Shown one piece after another: positions 47,547-62,274 of a stretch of 64,000 nt of DNA. The stretch's first letter is position 1. Each line of letters begins with the position of its first letter. The position numbers were made by a program, and so were the translations under genes. The notes beneath the pieces were generated by a model. The model did no database searches. It saw nothing but the letters and a program-made list of their open reading frames with translations, and was not told the DNA's origin. The DNA is from Thermothelomyces thermophilus ATCC 42464 (Eukaryota > Ascomycota > Sordariomycetes > Sordariales > Chaetomiaceae): NCBI RefSeq assembly GCF_000226095.1, contig NC_016472.1, positions 10,726,001-10,790,000 on the forward strand, in the 5' to 3' direction.

Positions 47547-50500
47547 CGTTGCTATTACTCCCTTTGTTCTATCATAGTTTAGGACAAAGGTGATTTTGAC
47601 CTCGATATCGACATAGCTACTAATATTATGGCCGAATAGCTACTTGCCTAGCTTGGTTAACTCTAGTAGCGGATCTAGGAGTTGGACTAGAGAGATAAGG
47701 TTGCTTAAGCTTAGATCAAGGAACTCGAAAACGGTGAGAAGCACTTGTAGAAGCTAGTTAATAAGGCCTATACCAAAATCAAGGTACTTAAAGGCGCTAA
47801 AGCGAGCCGTATCAAGATCAAACTACCTAGCAAATATAGAGGAACTAAGGAAGATCTTGTAGGATTCCTAACAAACCTTTGATCTTACTTCTGGCTTAAT
47901 AATGACAAGTTTCCGGACGATAAAGCTAAAGTCCTCTATATAGCTACAAGACTAGAGGATAAGGTACTTAGATAGTTTAAGCTTATATAGAATGACTATC
48001 TTACTAAGGAAGATAAAGATGACTAAGACGCGTTTATATAGGTAGTTTTTCGATCTTACGACCATTTTAAAGAAGAGCTTTAGAAGGTTTTTAGCGACAA
48101 AGATAAGAAGATTTATATATAAGAAAGACTTGCTAGCCTTTAATAGACTAAGTTAGTAGCCTTTTATATTATATAGTTTAAATAGGATATATTTAAGTCT
48201 TAGCTTAACGATAAGGTATTAATATAACTATTTTATAATAGCTTAAAGAAAAAGGTCAAAGATAAGCTATATAGGTATAACTAGCCTAAGACCCTAGATA
48301 AATATATTATATAGACTATTAGAATCAATAATCGACTCTATATATAAGAGTAATAGAAACAAGGTTAAATAAACAGAACTATAGTTAAGGCTAACGATAA
48401 GAAAAAGTAAATATATATTAGTACCTTATATAGGATATATCCTAGAGCTATAGATATAGATATAATATAAAAGCAGGACAAGAAAAAGATAGCTAAAGAC
48501 AAGTCTAATGTTACCTATTATAACTATAGAAAGAAAGGACACTATAAATAAGAATATTAAAGCCTAAAGAAAAAGTAAAAAGCAATCCCTAGAAAGGAAA
48601 TTACGGCTATCGACAAAACTACTAAGGACGTCATCAAAGTAATAGCTACGAGCTATAAAGACAGAGATAGCGATACAGACAGTCTCGGACATAATAGCAA
48701 CAGTAAAGACGAACAAGCACCGAACTCTGAACTAGTTATAGTAGACCTAGAGATAGGTCTTGCCAAATGGGATACGGCAAGAGAGTATATACTACTAATT
48801 TCGATTCTCCTAGCCCTAAGGCAATAGGGTTTTATAGTTATATAGAGGTAGGATAGATTGTAGACGACCGATACCTAAGGAATCAAAAGACCTAGACCTA
48901 ATGTTCTATTCCTCTAGGAACGAATCGAATAGTATTATAACAAAGTTTTCTAGCTTAATACGGAACTACGTGAACGGGATAAATACTTAATTCGACTTGC
49001 CTAGTAGAGCAATAAGATAAGGGACAAGATAAGGGAACTCTAACGTATTGTAGAAACTATTAGAGGGGAACAGCCTATAATATATAATAGGCCTAATAGC
49101 TATACCAAGTATTTTGACGATTAGCAACTTAGCTATAACGTACGGAACCCTAAGTACTAGTTTATACGTGCGAACTATAGAAAGGATAAGCGTATATAGG
49201 AAAGCTATTAGAAGAAACACTCCTACCTTAGCATTAGAGTACTTATGGTCTATATATAGTAAGAAGGATTTAGAAAAGAATTCTAATACCTTCTAGGCAA
49301 CGCTATGTAACTATACCTATAATATAAGGCATATATACAAGTGCCCTAGTTCTAGTGTATATTATATAAATGCCGATACCACTTTTATAACAAATTCGAA
49401 AACAATCACTAGCTAACCTAATAAGGAAATAAGGATAGGAGCCTCTGCCCTATAGAATAGGTCTATAATATAAGAAATAGAGCGGCTAAATTGCTCTAGA
49501 AGATCAAAGCCTACGATCTAGAAGGCATTACAGTAGTACCAAAACGAGCCTAGCCTAAGTACTATAGAATAGGACGAGATATATAGGACTCATGCTAGAG
49601 TAATGACTGCTTCTACCACGTAGATAAAAAGAAATCATAGATCTAGGAGCTTTAGATAAAGCTATAGCACGTATAATAAAAAGTAGAATAGACCTAATGG
49701 TAGGAAGCTATAGGCACTTAGTAGCTTATAGAAATAAGCACAATTAACGAAGCCGCTATTAGCTAAATAACCGAAGAGGTTAGCACTGACCTAGGAAACA
49801 GGTCAGGGCCCTTTGAGGGGCCTAAAAACCATTAACGCCCGTATAATGGTAAGTAGTAGCGTAGTATAGGAAGAACTAGCGTAAGAAACCACTATATCGA
49901 GACCTCCTAGCAGAAATATAGGAAATCGCCGTAATCTTTAGACGATGGCGGCAAGACAAGCGATTATAGATAATAGCATAATAGAGATAGTACGAAATGC
50001 TTGTACTAGTAGATAGTAGAGCAGAGATAAACCTGATTTCGCCGACGCTTATAAATTAGCTATAGATACCCTAGAGAATAAAGTGGGAGCATAGTATAGT
50101 CAAAGGGCTATTTCCGACATAATAGGTATATAGGGAGACCGAACCAATTGACATTACTATAGTAGGGAAAACTATAGTAGTTATATTTAGTATTATAGAT
50201 ATAGGTAACGATAAAGATATAATATTAGGATTACTATAGTATAAAGATTATAACCTAGACATTAGCTAGAAGAATAGTAGCTACCTATAATCCCAAATAG
50301 AGTCGTATTTGACTAGTAAGATAGGGAGCATACAAGGATTATGAGCAGACGATGCTTAGAGGAAGGCATATCCTATAGATCTACCATAAGAGACAAACAG
50401 TGGTAGGCAGATTACTACAGACTCTAGAAGAAGCGGTATAATGATACTAACGTTACGATAAGAGGAACGAGCTAAACCGCCGATAGCTGTTCTCTCTGTT

Positions 50501-53500
50501 AATGAATATGGAGCACTATAACTAGAGTAATAGGTTAAGACAGGAGAAATCGCTAGTATCGCTATAGACAGAACCAAGTTTATATACTATTAGAAAACTG
50601 AGAAACGAGACGAGACTAGGAAAGTACTAGAGGAATATAAAGGACACCTAGCATTCGAACCAAAGCATCTAGAAGGGTTACTAGAGCACGGCCTATAGGA
50701 TCACGAGATCAAGCTTAAGAAAGGAATACGACTAAAGTTCTTTAAGATTTACTATACGAGCTAGACATAGAACGAAGAACTTAAGCAATATTTAGAGGAG
50801 AACCTTCGAAGAGGATATATCTACCTGTTGATATTACTAGTAGGCTACCTAATCCTATTTATACCTAAGAAAGATAGAAAGCTATAATTATACGTTGACT
50901 ATTAGTAACTTAATAAATAGATTGTAAAAAACCGATACCCGTTACTATTAATCTTATAGCTCCGAGATTAGTTAACAAGAGCCTAATATTTTATATATCT
51001 TGACTTGCTATTAGCCTATAACTATATATAGATCAAAGAAGGTAATAAGTAGAAAACGGCCTTTAGGACACCCTATAGCCATTACAAGTACCTTGTCATG
51101 CTATTTGGACTTATAAACGTGCTAGCAACGTTCTAAGCCCTAATTGATTAAGCTATCCGACCCTTTCTCGACAAATTTACGGTATATTATCTCGACGACA
51201 TACTTATCTTCTCTAAAACGATAGACGAACACCAAAAGTATATAAAAGTAATACTAGACATATTATATACGTATAAGCTATTAGTTAACAAGGAAAAGAG
51301 CGAATTCTACGTTAGGAAGACGGTGTTTTTAGGATACAAAATATCCCTAGGATAAATCCGGATAGAACCTTTAAAGGTCGAAGCTATTAAGGATTAGCTA
51401 CGACCGACGTCAGTTACAGAAGTACGAAGTTTCATCGGGTTTACAAACTTCTACTAAATGTTTATTAGGAACTTTAGAGCGATTGTATAACCTTTATACG
51501 AACTTATCAAGAAGAACGCTAAATTCCAATGGGAAGAATAGCACAAGTAAGCATTTACGTAAATCTTTAACGCCATTACTAAAGATCTAATACTAGTACT
51601 ACTAGACCCTAAGAAGCTATTTAAGGTAGAAACGGACGCTTCAGACTACGCTATCAGAGGATAATTAGGATAACAAGATAAACAAGGGAAGCTACATCCT
51701 ATAGCCTTCTTTTCAAAGAAGCTCGATAGACTATATCTTAATTATCCGATCTATGACAAGGAACTACTTATAATTATTAAAGCTTTTAAGGAATAGCGAC
51801 TATACCTTAGTAGCATAATTAAACTAGTACAAGTATATATAGATTATAAGAACTTACGATACTTTATAATAACGAAGGAGCTTAATAGATAACAAATATA
51901 ATAGGTAGAATTCCTTATAGAATTCAATTTTGAGATCTACTATAAGAAGGGTAAAGAGAACGTATAAGCAGACGCCCTAAGCCGACGAACGGATTATATA
52001 GAAGGACGAACGGAAACAACGCCACTATTATTTAAGGAACGAATAGATAGAACGCTATATTATGAAACGTAGACACCCGTAGAAGACGATCTATTTGACT
52101 CGTTCCTAGAATATTATATAATCTTTCGGGAAGAAAGGATCGATAAGGTATAGTATTAAGCAACACCTAGACTAATAGTACCTAATGAAGTAGAAGAAAA
52201 AGATAGGAAACTCTAGTACCGAGGCAAAGCGTATATCTATGACAAAGATTAATAGCTACAAATGATTCGAGAACTCTATAAATCAAAACTCGGAGGATAT
52301 AAAGGAGTTATAAAGACTATTGTACAAGTCAAGAAACACTACGACTTTCTATAGTTAACGATATGAGTCAAGGAAGTTATATAGAGCTATAACATCCACA
52401 ATCGAAGCAAAACGGCACAATATAAGCTATATAGGCTACTTTAGCTACTACTAATAGCTAACAAACTATAGAGTTTAGTTATAATAGACTTTATTATGAA
52501 ATTACTAGAATCTAAGGATATAGCTATAGGGGTAATCTATAATAGTATTCTTACTATAGTAGATCGCTTAACTAAATAGGTATACTTCTTTCTCTATAAG
52601 GAGTCCTAGATAGCTAAACAGCTAGTAAATATAATCTATCGGCAAGTCATATTAGTATACGCTTAGCCATAGGAATAGATCACCAATAGAGATACTAAGT
52701 TTATATCGAAGTTCTAGCGAGCGTTAATATAATGATTAGGCGTTAATAGCAAGCTGTTAATAGTATATTACCTACAGACTGACAGACAAACGGAGCGACT
52801 AAACTAAGTTATCAAGTAGTACCTCCGTTCTTACGTTAACTACTAGCAAGACAACTAGGTTATACTATTACTAATAGTATAACTCGCTTATAATATAATA
52901 CTAATAGAAACGACCAAAGTCATACTATTCTTCGTAAACTACAGATATAAAGCAGACCTTAGGCAAGGACTAGAGGTTATAGTGCCAAGAGCAGTAGTTA
53001 AAGCGAAACAAATATATACACTATATAAGAAGCTTAAAAAGGAACTTAAGTTTATTAGAACCAGAATAAAGAACTACTATAATAAATATAGGCTCAAGGG
53101 ACCTTGCCTAAAGAGGGGAGACAAAGTCTACCTAATCGTACAAAACCTATAAACCAAACGACCAAGTACAAAGCTAGACTTTAAGAAGGTCGGACCCTTC
53201 GTTATTAAGGAACGAATTTCGACATCTAACTACTAACTATCGTTACCGTTATCTATACGATTACGGACGGATGTTTTTTATATTTCACTTCTCGAACTAG
53301 CGCCGAAGAACGCCAAAATCGCTATAAATATCGAAGCAGAGGACAAAGAGAAAGAATAGGACATCAAAGAAATTCTAGATTTATATATCATTAATAGGGA
53401 ACTATAGTATCTAGTTAAATGGCTTGATTTTAGACTAGAAGATAACTTATAGGAACTAGTTAAGAATTTAAACTACCCTAAGAAACTAGAACAGTTCTAC

Positions 53501-53599
53501 CGGCAGAACCCGGATTAACTAAAGGAAAACCTAAGATAGAATCGAAGACAATGCCCTAGTTAATAATGTCAATATTACTATTAAGCTACATACCTAGAA

Positions 53600-54109
53600 C
53601 CGCCTCCGATTCCTACTACTCTACCTCTTCTAATTCATCTAAAGACGCAAGACCCTAGTAAACTATCTCCAACCCCTAAGATAACAACGATCGCTTTTGA
53701 CGACAAATACGGTCTAAACGAGCTAGAGACTCGTCTAGACGACGCTACGCTTTTGCTAACGAATCGCAGTTAGTATAGAGAGCCTCCTTAGCATCTTGTT
53801 CTAATCGGTCAAGGCGCTTCGATTCGTCTATAATATAGGATACTATAGAAGTTAGTATAGAAAAAATACATTAACAAGGGAACACTAATAAGACGAGACT
53901 AGAACCCTAGAACTATTGTATAACCTCCCATAATGAATATATTCGCCATAACGAAAAGAACTCTCTATTATATAGCAATAGAGGCCACGAGAAAAACAAA
54001 AAGAACAAGGCATCACTTCGAACCCTAGCTCGTTAATGGCAGCAGCTAGGGCAATACGCTCCTCGGTCTTTACGGACCTTTTTATCGAACGCTTTACTAT
54101 ACAAGACAT
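53600..54109 (-). other. Antisense Cys-pair and coiled-coil frame in the 3' region of element B
   Basis: On the strand opposite to gag-pol, between the chromodomain region and the 3' LTR, an ATG at 54109 opens a protein-like frame. It has a basic start (KRSIKRSVKTEER), a cysteine-pair segment (MPCSFCFSRG) and, further on, a leucine/charge heptad region (LDRLEQDAKEAL; RRLDESLARLDRI). It is part of the decayed element and is broken. The counterpart in C and D occupies the same place with the same polarity. Confidence 0.6.
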
Positions 54110-54231
54110 ATTATCAGCAGCATACAGAAGAAAGAGGGAAACACGGGAGACAACTTACTAAGGGTTGTTAGCGCTATTTAAAACGGCCTAAGATAGGCTT
54201 TCGGGTCGAAAGCCTTAAAGGAGGGGCATCG

Positions 54232-54630
54232 TATTACAGAAATATACATATAGGATACTACCTAAGCCGCCTTCCCTAACAAGCCAATAGAATAGTAGGT
54301 ACGAACGGACCAATTAGGAAAGGATTACGCTTAGCAAAGTGATCTATACGTCATAGGATCACTATCGTAGCCGTGATCTAGACGACAAAGGATTACTAGA
54401 TAAAGAGTGATCCTAGGATTATATATACATGTAGATAGTCACTCGTTACGGTAGACTCTAGGAGTTTACCAGTGATAGTAACTATAACCTATAATTATAA
54501 GTACTTATACCAAGCATTACTAACCATTATAGGAGATAACTCTAGTGTTATTATAAACCCTTTGGCTTTACCGAATCCCTTAGACAACTTATACATTTGT
54601 CCTATTTAACTTACCTTCGTCTAAACCCTT
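54232..54630 (+). repeat. 3' LTR of element B, first part
   Basis: The first 399 bp of the LTR, ending in the CCCTT target site used by element C. The remaining 30 bp are at 62245-62274. Confidence 0.92.
54626..54630. repeat. Target duplication of element C (left copy)
   Basis: CCCTT before C is repeated at 62240-62244 after C. Confidence 0.92.
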
Positions 54631-55081
54631 TGTCACAAGCCAACCATATACCACGACCCGGTGGGGTGCAGCAGGCTAAATGAGCTACCAATTAAGAAGG
54701 GCACGAAGCGAGGCTGACACAGGATCGCTAGGGAGCGCGGGCTACCACGGACGAACAATTGCTAAAAGGGAAAGATAGCAGAGGATAGCTAGCTACCAAA
54801 GGCAATCTAAGGGCAGGATAGAAAGGGACTATAAGCGATCGGCAGAAGTATATATATATATAAATAGTCACTCGTTATAGTAGACTCTAAGAGTTTACTA
54901 GTAGTAATAATTACAATTACAGTACTTATACCAAGCATTGCTAATTACTATAAGAGATAACTCTAAGTGTTGTTATAAACCCTTTGGCTTTACTAAATCC
55001 CTTAGACAACCTACCTACTGTCCCGCCTAATCTACCTCCGTCTAGACCCTTTTAGAAGAAGTCTAAGTTAGGTTCGTCATA
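54631..55081 (+). repeat. 5' LTR of element C
   Basis: 451 bp, TGTCACAAGCC start, GGTTCGTCATA end. Same length as the 3' copy; the differences are mainly C/T and G/A transitions. Confidence 0.92.
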
Positions 55082-58000
55082 CGTTATTACCACTCCCTTT
55101 GTTCTATTATGGTTTAGAACGGAGGTGACTTCGACCTCGATATCGACATGGCTACTAACGTCACGGCTAAATAGCTGCTTGCTTAGCTTAGTTAACTCTA
55201 GTAGCAGATCTAGGAGTTAGACTAGAGAGACAAGGCTGCTCAAGCTCGAATCAAGGAACTTGAGAACCGCGAAAAGTACTTACAGAAGTTAGTTAACGAG
55301 GCCTACGCCAAAATCGAGGCACTTGAGGGCGCTAAAGCAAAGAGCATTAAGATCGAACTACCTGGCAAATACGGAGGAACTAAGGAGGATCTTATAGGAT
55401 TCCTAATAAACCTCCGATCTTACTTCTGGCTTAATGACGACAAGTTTCCGGACGATAAAGCCAAAGTCCTCTATATAGTTACGAGACTAGAGGGCAAGGT
55501 ACTTAGATGGTTTAAGCCTACGTAGAATGACTATCTCACGGAGGAAGACGAAGATAATTAAGACGTGTTTATATAGGTAGTCTTCTAATCTTATGACCGT
55601 TTTGAAGAAGAGCTTTAGAAAGTTTTTAGCGACAAAGACGAGAAGATTTATATGTAAGAAAGACTTGTTAATCTCTAACAGACTAAGTTAGTAGCCTCCT
55701 ATACTATATAGTTTAAATAGGATATACTTAAGTCTTAGCTTAATGATAAGGCGTTAATGTAATTATTCTATAATGGCTTGAAGGAAAAGGTTAAGGACAA
55801 GCTATATAAGTATAATTGGCCTAAGACTCTAGATAAATATATTATATAGGCTATTAGGATTAATGATTGACTCTATATATGAGAGTAGTAGAAATGAGGT
55901 CGAATGAATAGAACCATGGTTAAGGCTAATAACAAGAAAAAACAAGCATATATTAGTACCTTATATAGGACGTACCCTAGAGCTATAGATATAGATATAA
56001 TATAGAAGCAGGACTAGAAGAAGGCGACTAAAGATAAGTCTAATATTACCTACTATAACTATAGAAAGAAAGGGCATTATAAGCGAGAATGCTAGAGCCC
56101 AAAGAAAGAATAGAAGCTAGTCCCTAGAAAAGAAATTACGACTATCGACAAAACTACTAAGGACGTTATTAAAGTAGTAGCTACAAGCTACAAAGACAAG
56201 GGCAGTGACACGGACAGTCTCGGACATGATAGCAATGGTAAAGATGAACAAGCACCATACTCCGAACTAGTCACTATAGATCTAGAGATAGGTCTTGCCG
56301 AATAGGATATAGCAGGAGAATATATACTGCTAGTTTCGATTCTCCTAGCCTTGAGGCAGTGGGGTCTTATAGTTATATAAAGGCAGGATAGATTATAGAC
56401 AACTAATACCTAAGGAATTGAAAGACCTAGACCTAATACTCTATTTCTCTAGGAATAAATCAAATGGTACTATAACGAAGTTTTCCGACTTAATATAGAA
56501 CTATATAAACGGGATAGACGCTTGATTCGACTTGTCTAGTAGAGTAATAAGATAAGGGACGAGATAAGGGAACTCCGACATATTATAGAAATTATTAAAG
56601 GAGAATAGCCTATGATATATAATAGGCCCGATAGCTATGCCGAGTATCTTAATAGCTAGTAACTTAGTAATGACGTATAGAACCTAGAATACTAGTTTAT
56701 ACGCGCGAATCGTAGAAAGGACGAACGTATATAGGAAAGCCATTAGAAGAAACACTCTTATCTTAGCATTAGAGTACCTATAGTCTACATATAATGGGAA
56801 GGATTTAGGGAAGAATTCTAATACCTTCTAGGCAACGCTATACGACTGTACCCTTGATATAAGGCATATACGCAAGTGCCCTAGTTCTAGTGTATAGTAT
56901 ACAAATGCCAATACCACTTCCACGACAAATTCGAAAACAATCACTAGCCAACCCGACAAGGAAATAAGGACGGAAGCTTACGCCCTGTGGAATGGGTTTA
57001 CGATATAGGAAATAGAGCGGCCAAATTACTCTGGAAAATCGAAGCCCGCGATCTAGAAAGCATCACGATAGTTCTAAAATGAGCCTAGCCTAGGTACTAC
57101 GGAACCGGACGAGATATATAGGACTCGTGCTAGAGTAACGATTGCCTCTATCACGCGGACGAAAAAAAATTACGAATTCGGGAGCTTTAGATGAAGCTAT
57201 AGTACGTATAACGGAAAGCGGAATAGACCTAATGGTAGGAAGCTATAAGCATTTAATAGCTTATAGAAATAAGTACGATTGATAAAGCTGCTATTAGCCG
57301 AATAACTAAAGAGGTTAGTACTAACCTAGGAAACGGGTTAGGGCCCTTTGAGGGGCCTGGAAACCATTAACGCCTATATAGCAGCAGGTGGTAGCGTAGT
57401 ATAGGAGGAACTAGCGTAAGAGACCACTATACCAAGACCTCCTGGCAGAAACATAGGAAATCGCCGTAATCTTTGGATAACGGTAGCAAGATAAGCGACT
57501 ATAGATAATAGCATAGTAGAAATAGTACGAAATGCTTATACTAGTAGATAGTAGAGTAGAGATAAACCTGATTTCACCGACACTTGTAAATTAGCTATAG
57601 ATACCTTAGAGAATAAAGCAAAAGTATAGCATAGTCAAAGGGCTATTTCCAACATAATAAGTATATAGAGAGATTAAACCGATCGACATCACTATAGCAA
57701 GGAAGACTATAGTAATTATATTTAGTATTATAGATATAGGTAATGACAAAGACATAATATTAGGGTTACTATAATATAAAGATTATAACCTAGATATTAG
57801 CTAGAAGAATAGTAGCTACCTATAACCCCAAACGGAATTGTATTTGACTAGCGAGATAGGGAGCGTACAAGGATCGCGAACAGACGATGCTCAGGGGAAG
57901 GCATGTCCTACAGATCTACCGCAAGAGACGGACAGTGGCAGGCAGACTACTACAGACTCTAGAAGAGGCGGTATAACGATATCGATATCGCGATAGGAGG

Positions 58001-61000
58001 AACAAGCTAAACCGCTAATAGCTGTTCTCTCTGTTAACGAATGCGGAGCACTGTAATTAGAGTAGTAGGTTAAGATAGGAGAAATCGCTAGTATTGCTAT
58101 AGACGGAACCAAGTTCGTATACTATTAGAAAACCGAGAAACGAGATAAGACTAGGGAAGTACTAAAGGAATATAAAGGATACCTAGCATTCGAACTAAAG
58201 TATCTAGAAGGATTACTAGAACATGGCCTATAGGATTACGAGATTAAGCTTAAGGAAGGAGTATAACTAAAGTTCTTTAAGATTTACTATACAAGCTAGA
58301 TATAGAACGAAGAACTTAAGCGATATTTAGAGGAAAACCTTTAAAGAGGATATATCTGCCTATTAATATTGCTAGTAGGCTACCTAATCCTATTTATACT
58401 AAAGAAAGACGGAAAGCTATAGTTATATATTAACTATCAGTAACTTAACAAACAGACCGTGAAAAATCGATACCTGTTACTGCTAATCTCACGGCTCTGA
58501 GATCAGTTAGCAGGAGTCTAATATTTTATATATCTTGACTTACCATTGGCCTATAACTATATATAAATTAAAGAAGGCAACGAGTAGAAAATAGCCTTTA
58601 GGATACCCTATAGCCACTATAAGTACCTTGTTATGCCATTTAGACTTATAAACGCGCCGGCAACGTTCTAAGCCCTAATTAATCAAGCTATCCAACCCTT
58701 TCTCGATAAATTTACAGTATATTATCTCGACAATATACTTATCTTCTCTAAGACAATAGACAAACACCGGAAGTATATAGCAGTAGTGCTAGACATGCTA
58801 TATATATATAAGCTATTAGTTAACAAGGAAAAGAGCGAATTCCATGTTAGGAAAATAGTATTTCTAGGATACAAAATATTCCTAGGACAAATTTAGATAG
58901 AACCTTTAAAGGTTAAAGCTATTAAGAATTGGCTACGACCAATGTTAGTTACGGAAGTACGAAGCTTCATCAGATTTACGAACTTCTACCAAATGTTCAT
59001 TAGGAACTTTAGAGCGATTGTACAACCTTTATATAAACTTACTAAGAAGAATGCTAAATTCCAATGGGAAGAGCAATATAAGTAAGTATTTACGTAGATT
59101 CGTGACACCATTACTAAAGATCTAGTACTAGTGCTACCAGACCCTAAGAAGCTATTCGAGGTGGAAACGGACGCTTCAGACTATGCTATCGGAGGATAAT
59201 TGGGATAACAAGACAAACAAGGGAAGCTATATCTTATAGCCTTCTTTTTAAAGAAGCTCGATAGACTACGTCTTAATTATCCGATCTATAATAAGGAACT
59301 ACTTACGATTGTCAAAGCTTTTAAGGAATAGCGACTATACCTTAGTAGTATAATTAAACTAATATAAGTATATATAGATTATAAGAACCTGCGATACTTT
59401 ATAATGACGAAGGAACTCAATGGACGACAAATACGATAGGTAGAATTCCTCGCGGAATTTAACTTTGAGATCTGCTATAAAAAGGGTAAAGAAAACATAC
59501 AAGTAGACATTTTAAGTTAACAAACGGATCATACGAAAGGACAAATAGGAATAATACTACCATTATTTAAGGAACGAACAGACGGAACGCTATATTACAA
59601 AACGTAGATACCTATAGAAGATGATCTATTTGACTTGTTCCTAGAATGCTACGTAATCTTCTAAGAGGAAAGGATTAACGAGGTATAGTATTAAGCAGCA
59701 CCTGGACCAGTAGTACCTGATGGAGTGGAAGAAAAAGATAGAAAACTCTGGTACCGAGGTAAAGCGTATATCTACGACAAAGACCAATAGCTATAAATGA
59801 TTCGAGAACTCTACAAATCAAAACTCGGAGGACATAAAGGAGTTATAAAGACTGTCGTATAAGTTAAGAAATACTACGACTTTCTACAGTTAACGGTACA
59901 AGTTAAGGAAGTCATACGGAACTACGACATCTGCAATCGAAGCAAAACGGCACGACATAAGCTATATAGGCTACTTTAGCCACTACCAATAGCTAACAAA
60001 CTATAGAGCTCGGTTATAATAGACTTTATTACGAAGCTACTAGAATCCAAGGACATAGCTACAGGAGTGACCTATGATAGTATTCTTACTATAGTAGATT
60101 GCCTGACTAAATAGGCATACTTCTTTCCCTATAAGGAGTCCTAGATAGCAGAACAGTTAGTAGATATGATCTATCGGCAAGTTACATTAGTATATACTTG
60201 GCTATAAGAATGGATTACCAATAGAGATACCAAATTCGTATCGAAGTTCTAATAAGCGTTAATGCAATAATTAGGCGTTAATAGCAAGCTATTAATAGTA
60301 TATTACCCGTAGACCGATAGACAAACGGAGCAACTAAACCAAGTTATTAAGCAATACCTCCGCTCTTACGTTAACTACTAGCAAAACGACTAGGTCATAC
60401 TATTGCCAATAGTATAACTCGCTTATAATACGACGCTAATGGAAACGACCAAAGTTATACCGTTCTTCGCGAACTACAGATATAAAGCAGACCTTAGGCA
60501 AGGACTAGAGGTTATAGTGCCAAGAGCAGTAGTCAAAGTAGAACAGATATACGTACTATACAAGAAGCTCAAGAAGGAACTCGAGTTTGTCAAAACCAGA
60601 ATAAAGAACTATTACGACAAACATAGGCTTAAGGGACCTCGCCTAGAGAGGGGAGACAAAGTCTACCTGATTATACGAAACTTATAAACCAAACGACTAA
60701 GCATGAAGCTAGACTTTAAGAAGGTCGGACCCTTTATTATCAAAGAACGAATTTCGACATCTAACTACTGACTATCGTTACCGTTATCTATATGACTATA
60801 GATAGATATTTTTTATATTTCGCTTCTCGAACTAGCACCGAAAAACGCTAAGGTTGCTATATATATCGAAGCAAAAGATAAGGAAGAAGAATAGGACGTC
60901 AAAGAAATTCTAGATTTATATATTATTAATAGGGAACTATAGTACCTAGTTAAATAGCTTGATTTCGGACTAGAAGACAACTTATAGGAACCTATTAAGA

Positions 61001-61199
61001 ACCTAAATTACCCTAAGAAACTAGAGCAATTCTACCGATAGAATCCTAACCGGCTATAAGAACTAGCTCTAAAGCCTATTCCCCGATAGAAAAAGAGGGG
61101 AACCTACCAGAATTAGGACCAGGATCTAACCTAATCGACTCCTAATCAAGCACGTCAAAAGTACCTAACGCCTAAGCCTAACCTGTAAGGGTCTGCGTC

Positions 61200-61671
61200 T
61201 CCGATATCGGCGGAGGAGTATCTAGTTCTTCCTCCTCCTCTAGATAAGCTATGCCATGACGAAAAACTTCGGTACTACAATCGCGTAGGGATTGCTATAA
61301 ACGACGTAATCGACTTAAATAGCTTAATATCTAAGTAAGTAGCGCCTTAGACTTAGTAATCTCTTTCGAAACCTTCTCTTGCTCTAACAAATTTAAAAGG
61401 ACTAAGATAGTTAGTAACCTAGGACTATAAAGGAAAATAATAAGGAACCTACGGGCATCTATAACGTTTAGACTACTATACTTCTTGCCTATATAAACAT
61501 AGTTTTAACACTTGTTTAAACCCTCTATTATCATATAACGCTTTTACGGCTTTATATTCTAATAACGCTTATAAGGTATGGCGACCTCGTAACCCTCTCG
61601 CTCAATCTTAATCGTAATAGCGTATCGTTTGCATTTAAGATCACGACGATTCCTAGGAATACGATCAGCCA
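61200..61671 (-). other. Antisense Cys-pair and coiled-coil frame in the 3' region of element C
   Basis: Read opposite to gag-pol from an ATG at about 61670, the sequence is strikingly protein-like: MADRIPRNRRDLK, ITIKIEREGYEVAIP, a segment with remaining cysteines around GLNKC, then a long leucine-rich coiled coil (LLEQEKVSKEITKSKALL; LSRLRRL). Part of the decayed element and broken. Position and polarity match the frame in B; the same words recur in D. Confidence 0.62.
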
Positions 61672-61788
61672 TAGCAAAAGGAAGTTAGCAAAAGAAGGAC
61701 GTTACCTACTAGAAAAAGGGGGTATTAGTAGTATTTAAAACAAGTCATAAGAAGCTTTCGGGTCGAAAGCCCTAAAGAGGGGGCATCG

Positions 61789-62239
61789 TATCACAAGCCA
61801 ACCATATACCACGACCCGGTAGGGTGTAGCAGGCTGAATGAGCCACCAATCAAGAAGGGCACGAAGCGAGGCTGACACAGGATCGCTAGGGAGCGCAGGC
61901 TACCACGGATAAACAATTGCCAAAAGGGAAAGATAGCAGAGGATAGCTAGCTACCAAAGGCGATCTAAGGGCAGGATAGAAAGGGACTATAAGCGATCGG
62001 CAGAAGTATATATATATATAAATAGTCACTCGTTATGGTGGACTCTGGGAGTTCACTAGTGGTAACAATTACAATCACAGTACTTATACCAAGCATTGCT
62101 AATTACTGTAAGAGACAACTCTAAGTGTTGTTGTGAACCCTTTGGCTTCACCGAATCCCTTAGACGACCTACCTGCTGTCCTGCCTAATCTACCTCTGTC
62201 TGGACCCTTTTAGAAGAAGTCTGAGTTGGGTTCGTTACA
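61789..62239 (+). repeat. 3' LTR of element C
   Basis: 451 bp, ending GTTACA directly before the CCCTT duplication. It is the better preserved of the two C LTRs. Confidence 0.92.
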
Positions 62240-62244
62240 CCCTT

Positions 62245-62274
62245 TCAGAAGAAGTCTGAGTTAGGTTCGTCATA
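62245..62274 (+). repeat. 3' LTR of element B, last 30 bp
   Basis: TTCAGAAGAAGTCTGAG... matches the last 30 bp of the 5' LTR of B and is followed by the CTTAT duplication at 62275-62279. Confidence 0.9.

Larger units (their letters stand above)
54631..62239 (+). mobile_element. Ty3/Gypsy chromovirus-type element C, nested in the 3' LTR of B
   Basis: 7,609 bp with two 451-bp LTRs (54631-55081 and 61789-62239) and a CCCTT target duplication. The layout equals B: gag at about 55.1-56.2 kb with a zinc-knuckle-like end, protease near 57.5 kb, reverse transcriptase at about 58.3-58.95 kb, RNase H to about 59.5 kb, integrase at about 59.8-60.7 kb (an 82-codon stretch at 60439-60687 is still open) and a chromodomain-like stretch near 60.95 kb. 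The antisense frame follows, then a purine tract (AAGAGGGGGCATCG) and the 3' LTR. It is a fossil, broken many times, but with less AT drift than B, as its younger nested position requires. Confidence 0.93.
47118..62274 (+). mobile_element. Ty3/Gypsy chromovirus-type element B, interrupted by element C
   Basis: Its own length is about 7.5 kb (47118-54630 plus 62245-62274). The LTRs are 429 bp: the 5' copy is 47118-47546; the 3' copy is 54232-54630 joined to 62245-62274, exactly the same total once C and its target duplication are removed. Recognisable parts in order: gag at about 47.6-48.7 kb with a zinc-knuckle-like end, protease near 50.0 kb, reverse transcriptase at about 50.8-51.4 kb (YYLDDILIFS core), RNase H to about 52.0 kb, integrase at about 52.3-53.15 kb and a chromodomain-like stretch near 53.4 kb (LVKWLDF). 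Beyond that, before the 3' LTR, lies an antisense reading frame (listed separately). It is a fossil, broken many times by RIP-type transitions, and must be older than C. Confidence 0.92.

Noticed and set aside
60439-60687. An independent small gene encoding an 82-residue basic protein
   Set aside because: It is the still-open part of the integrase C-terminal region of element C, with the matching decayed sequence at the same place in element B.
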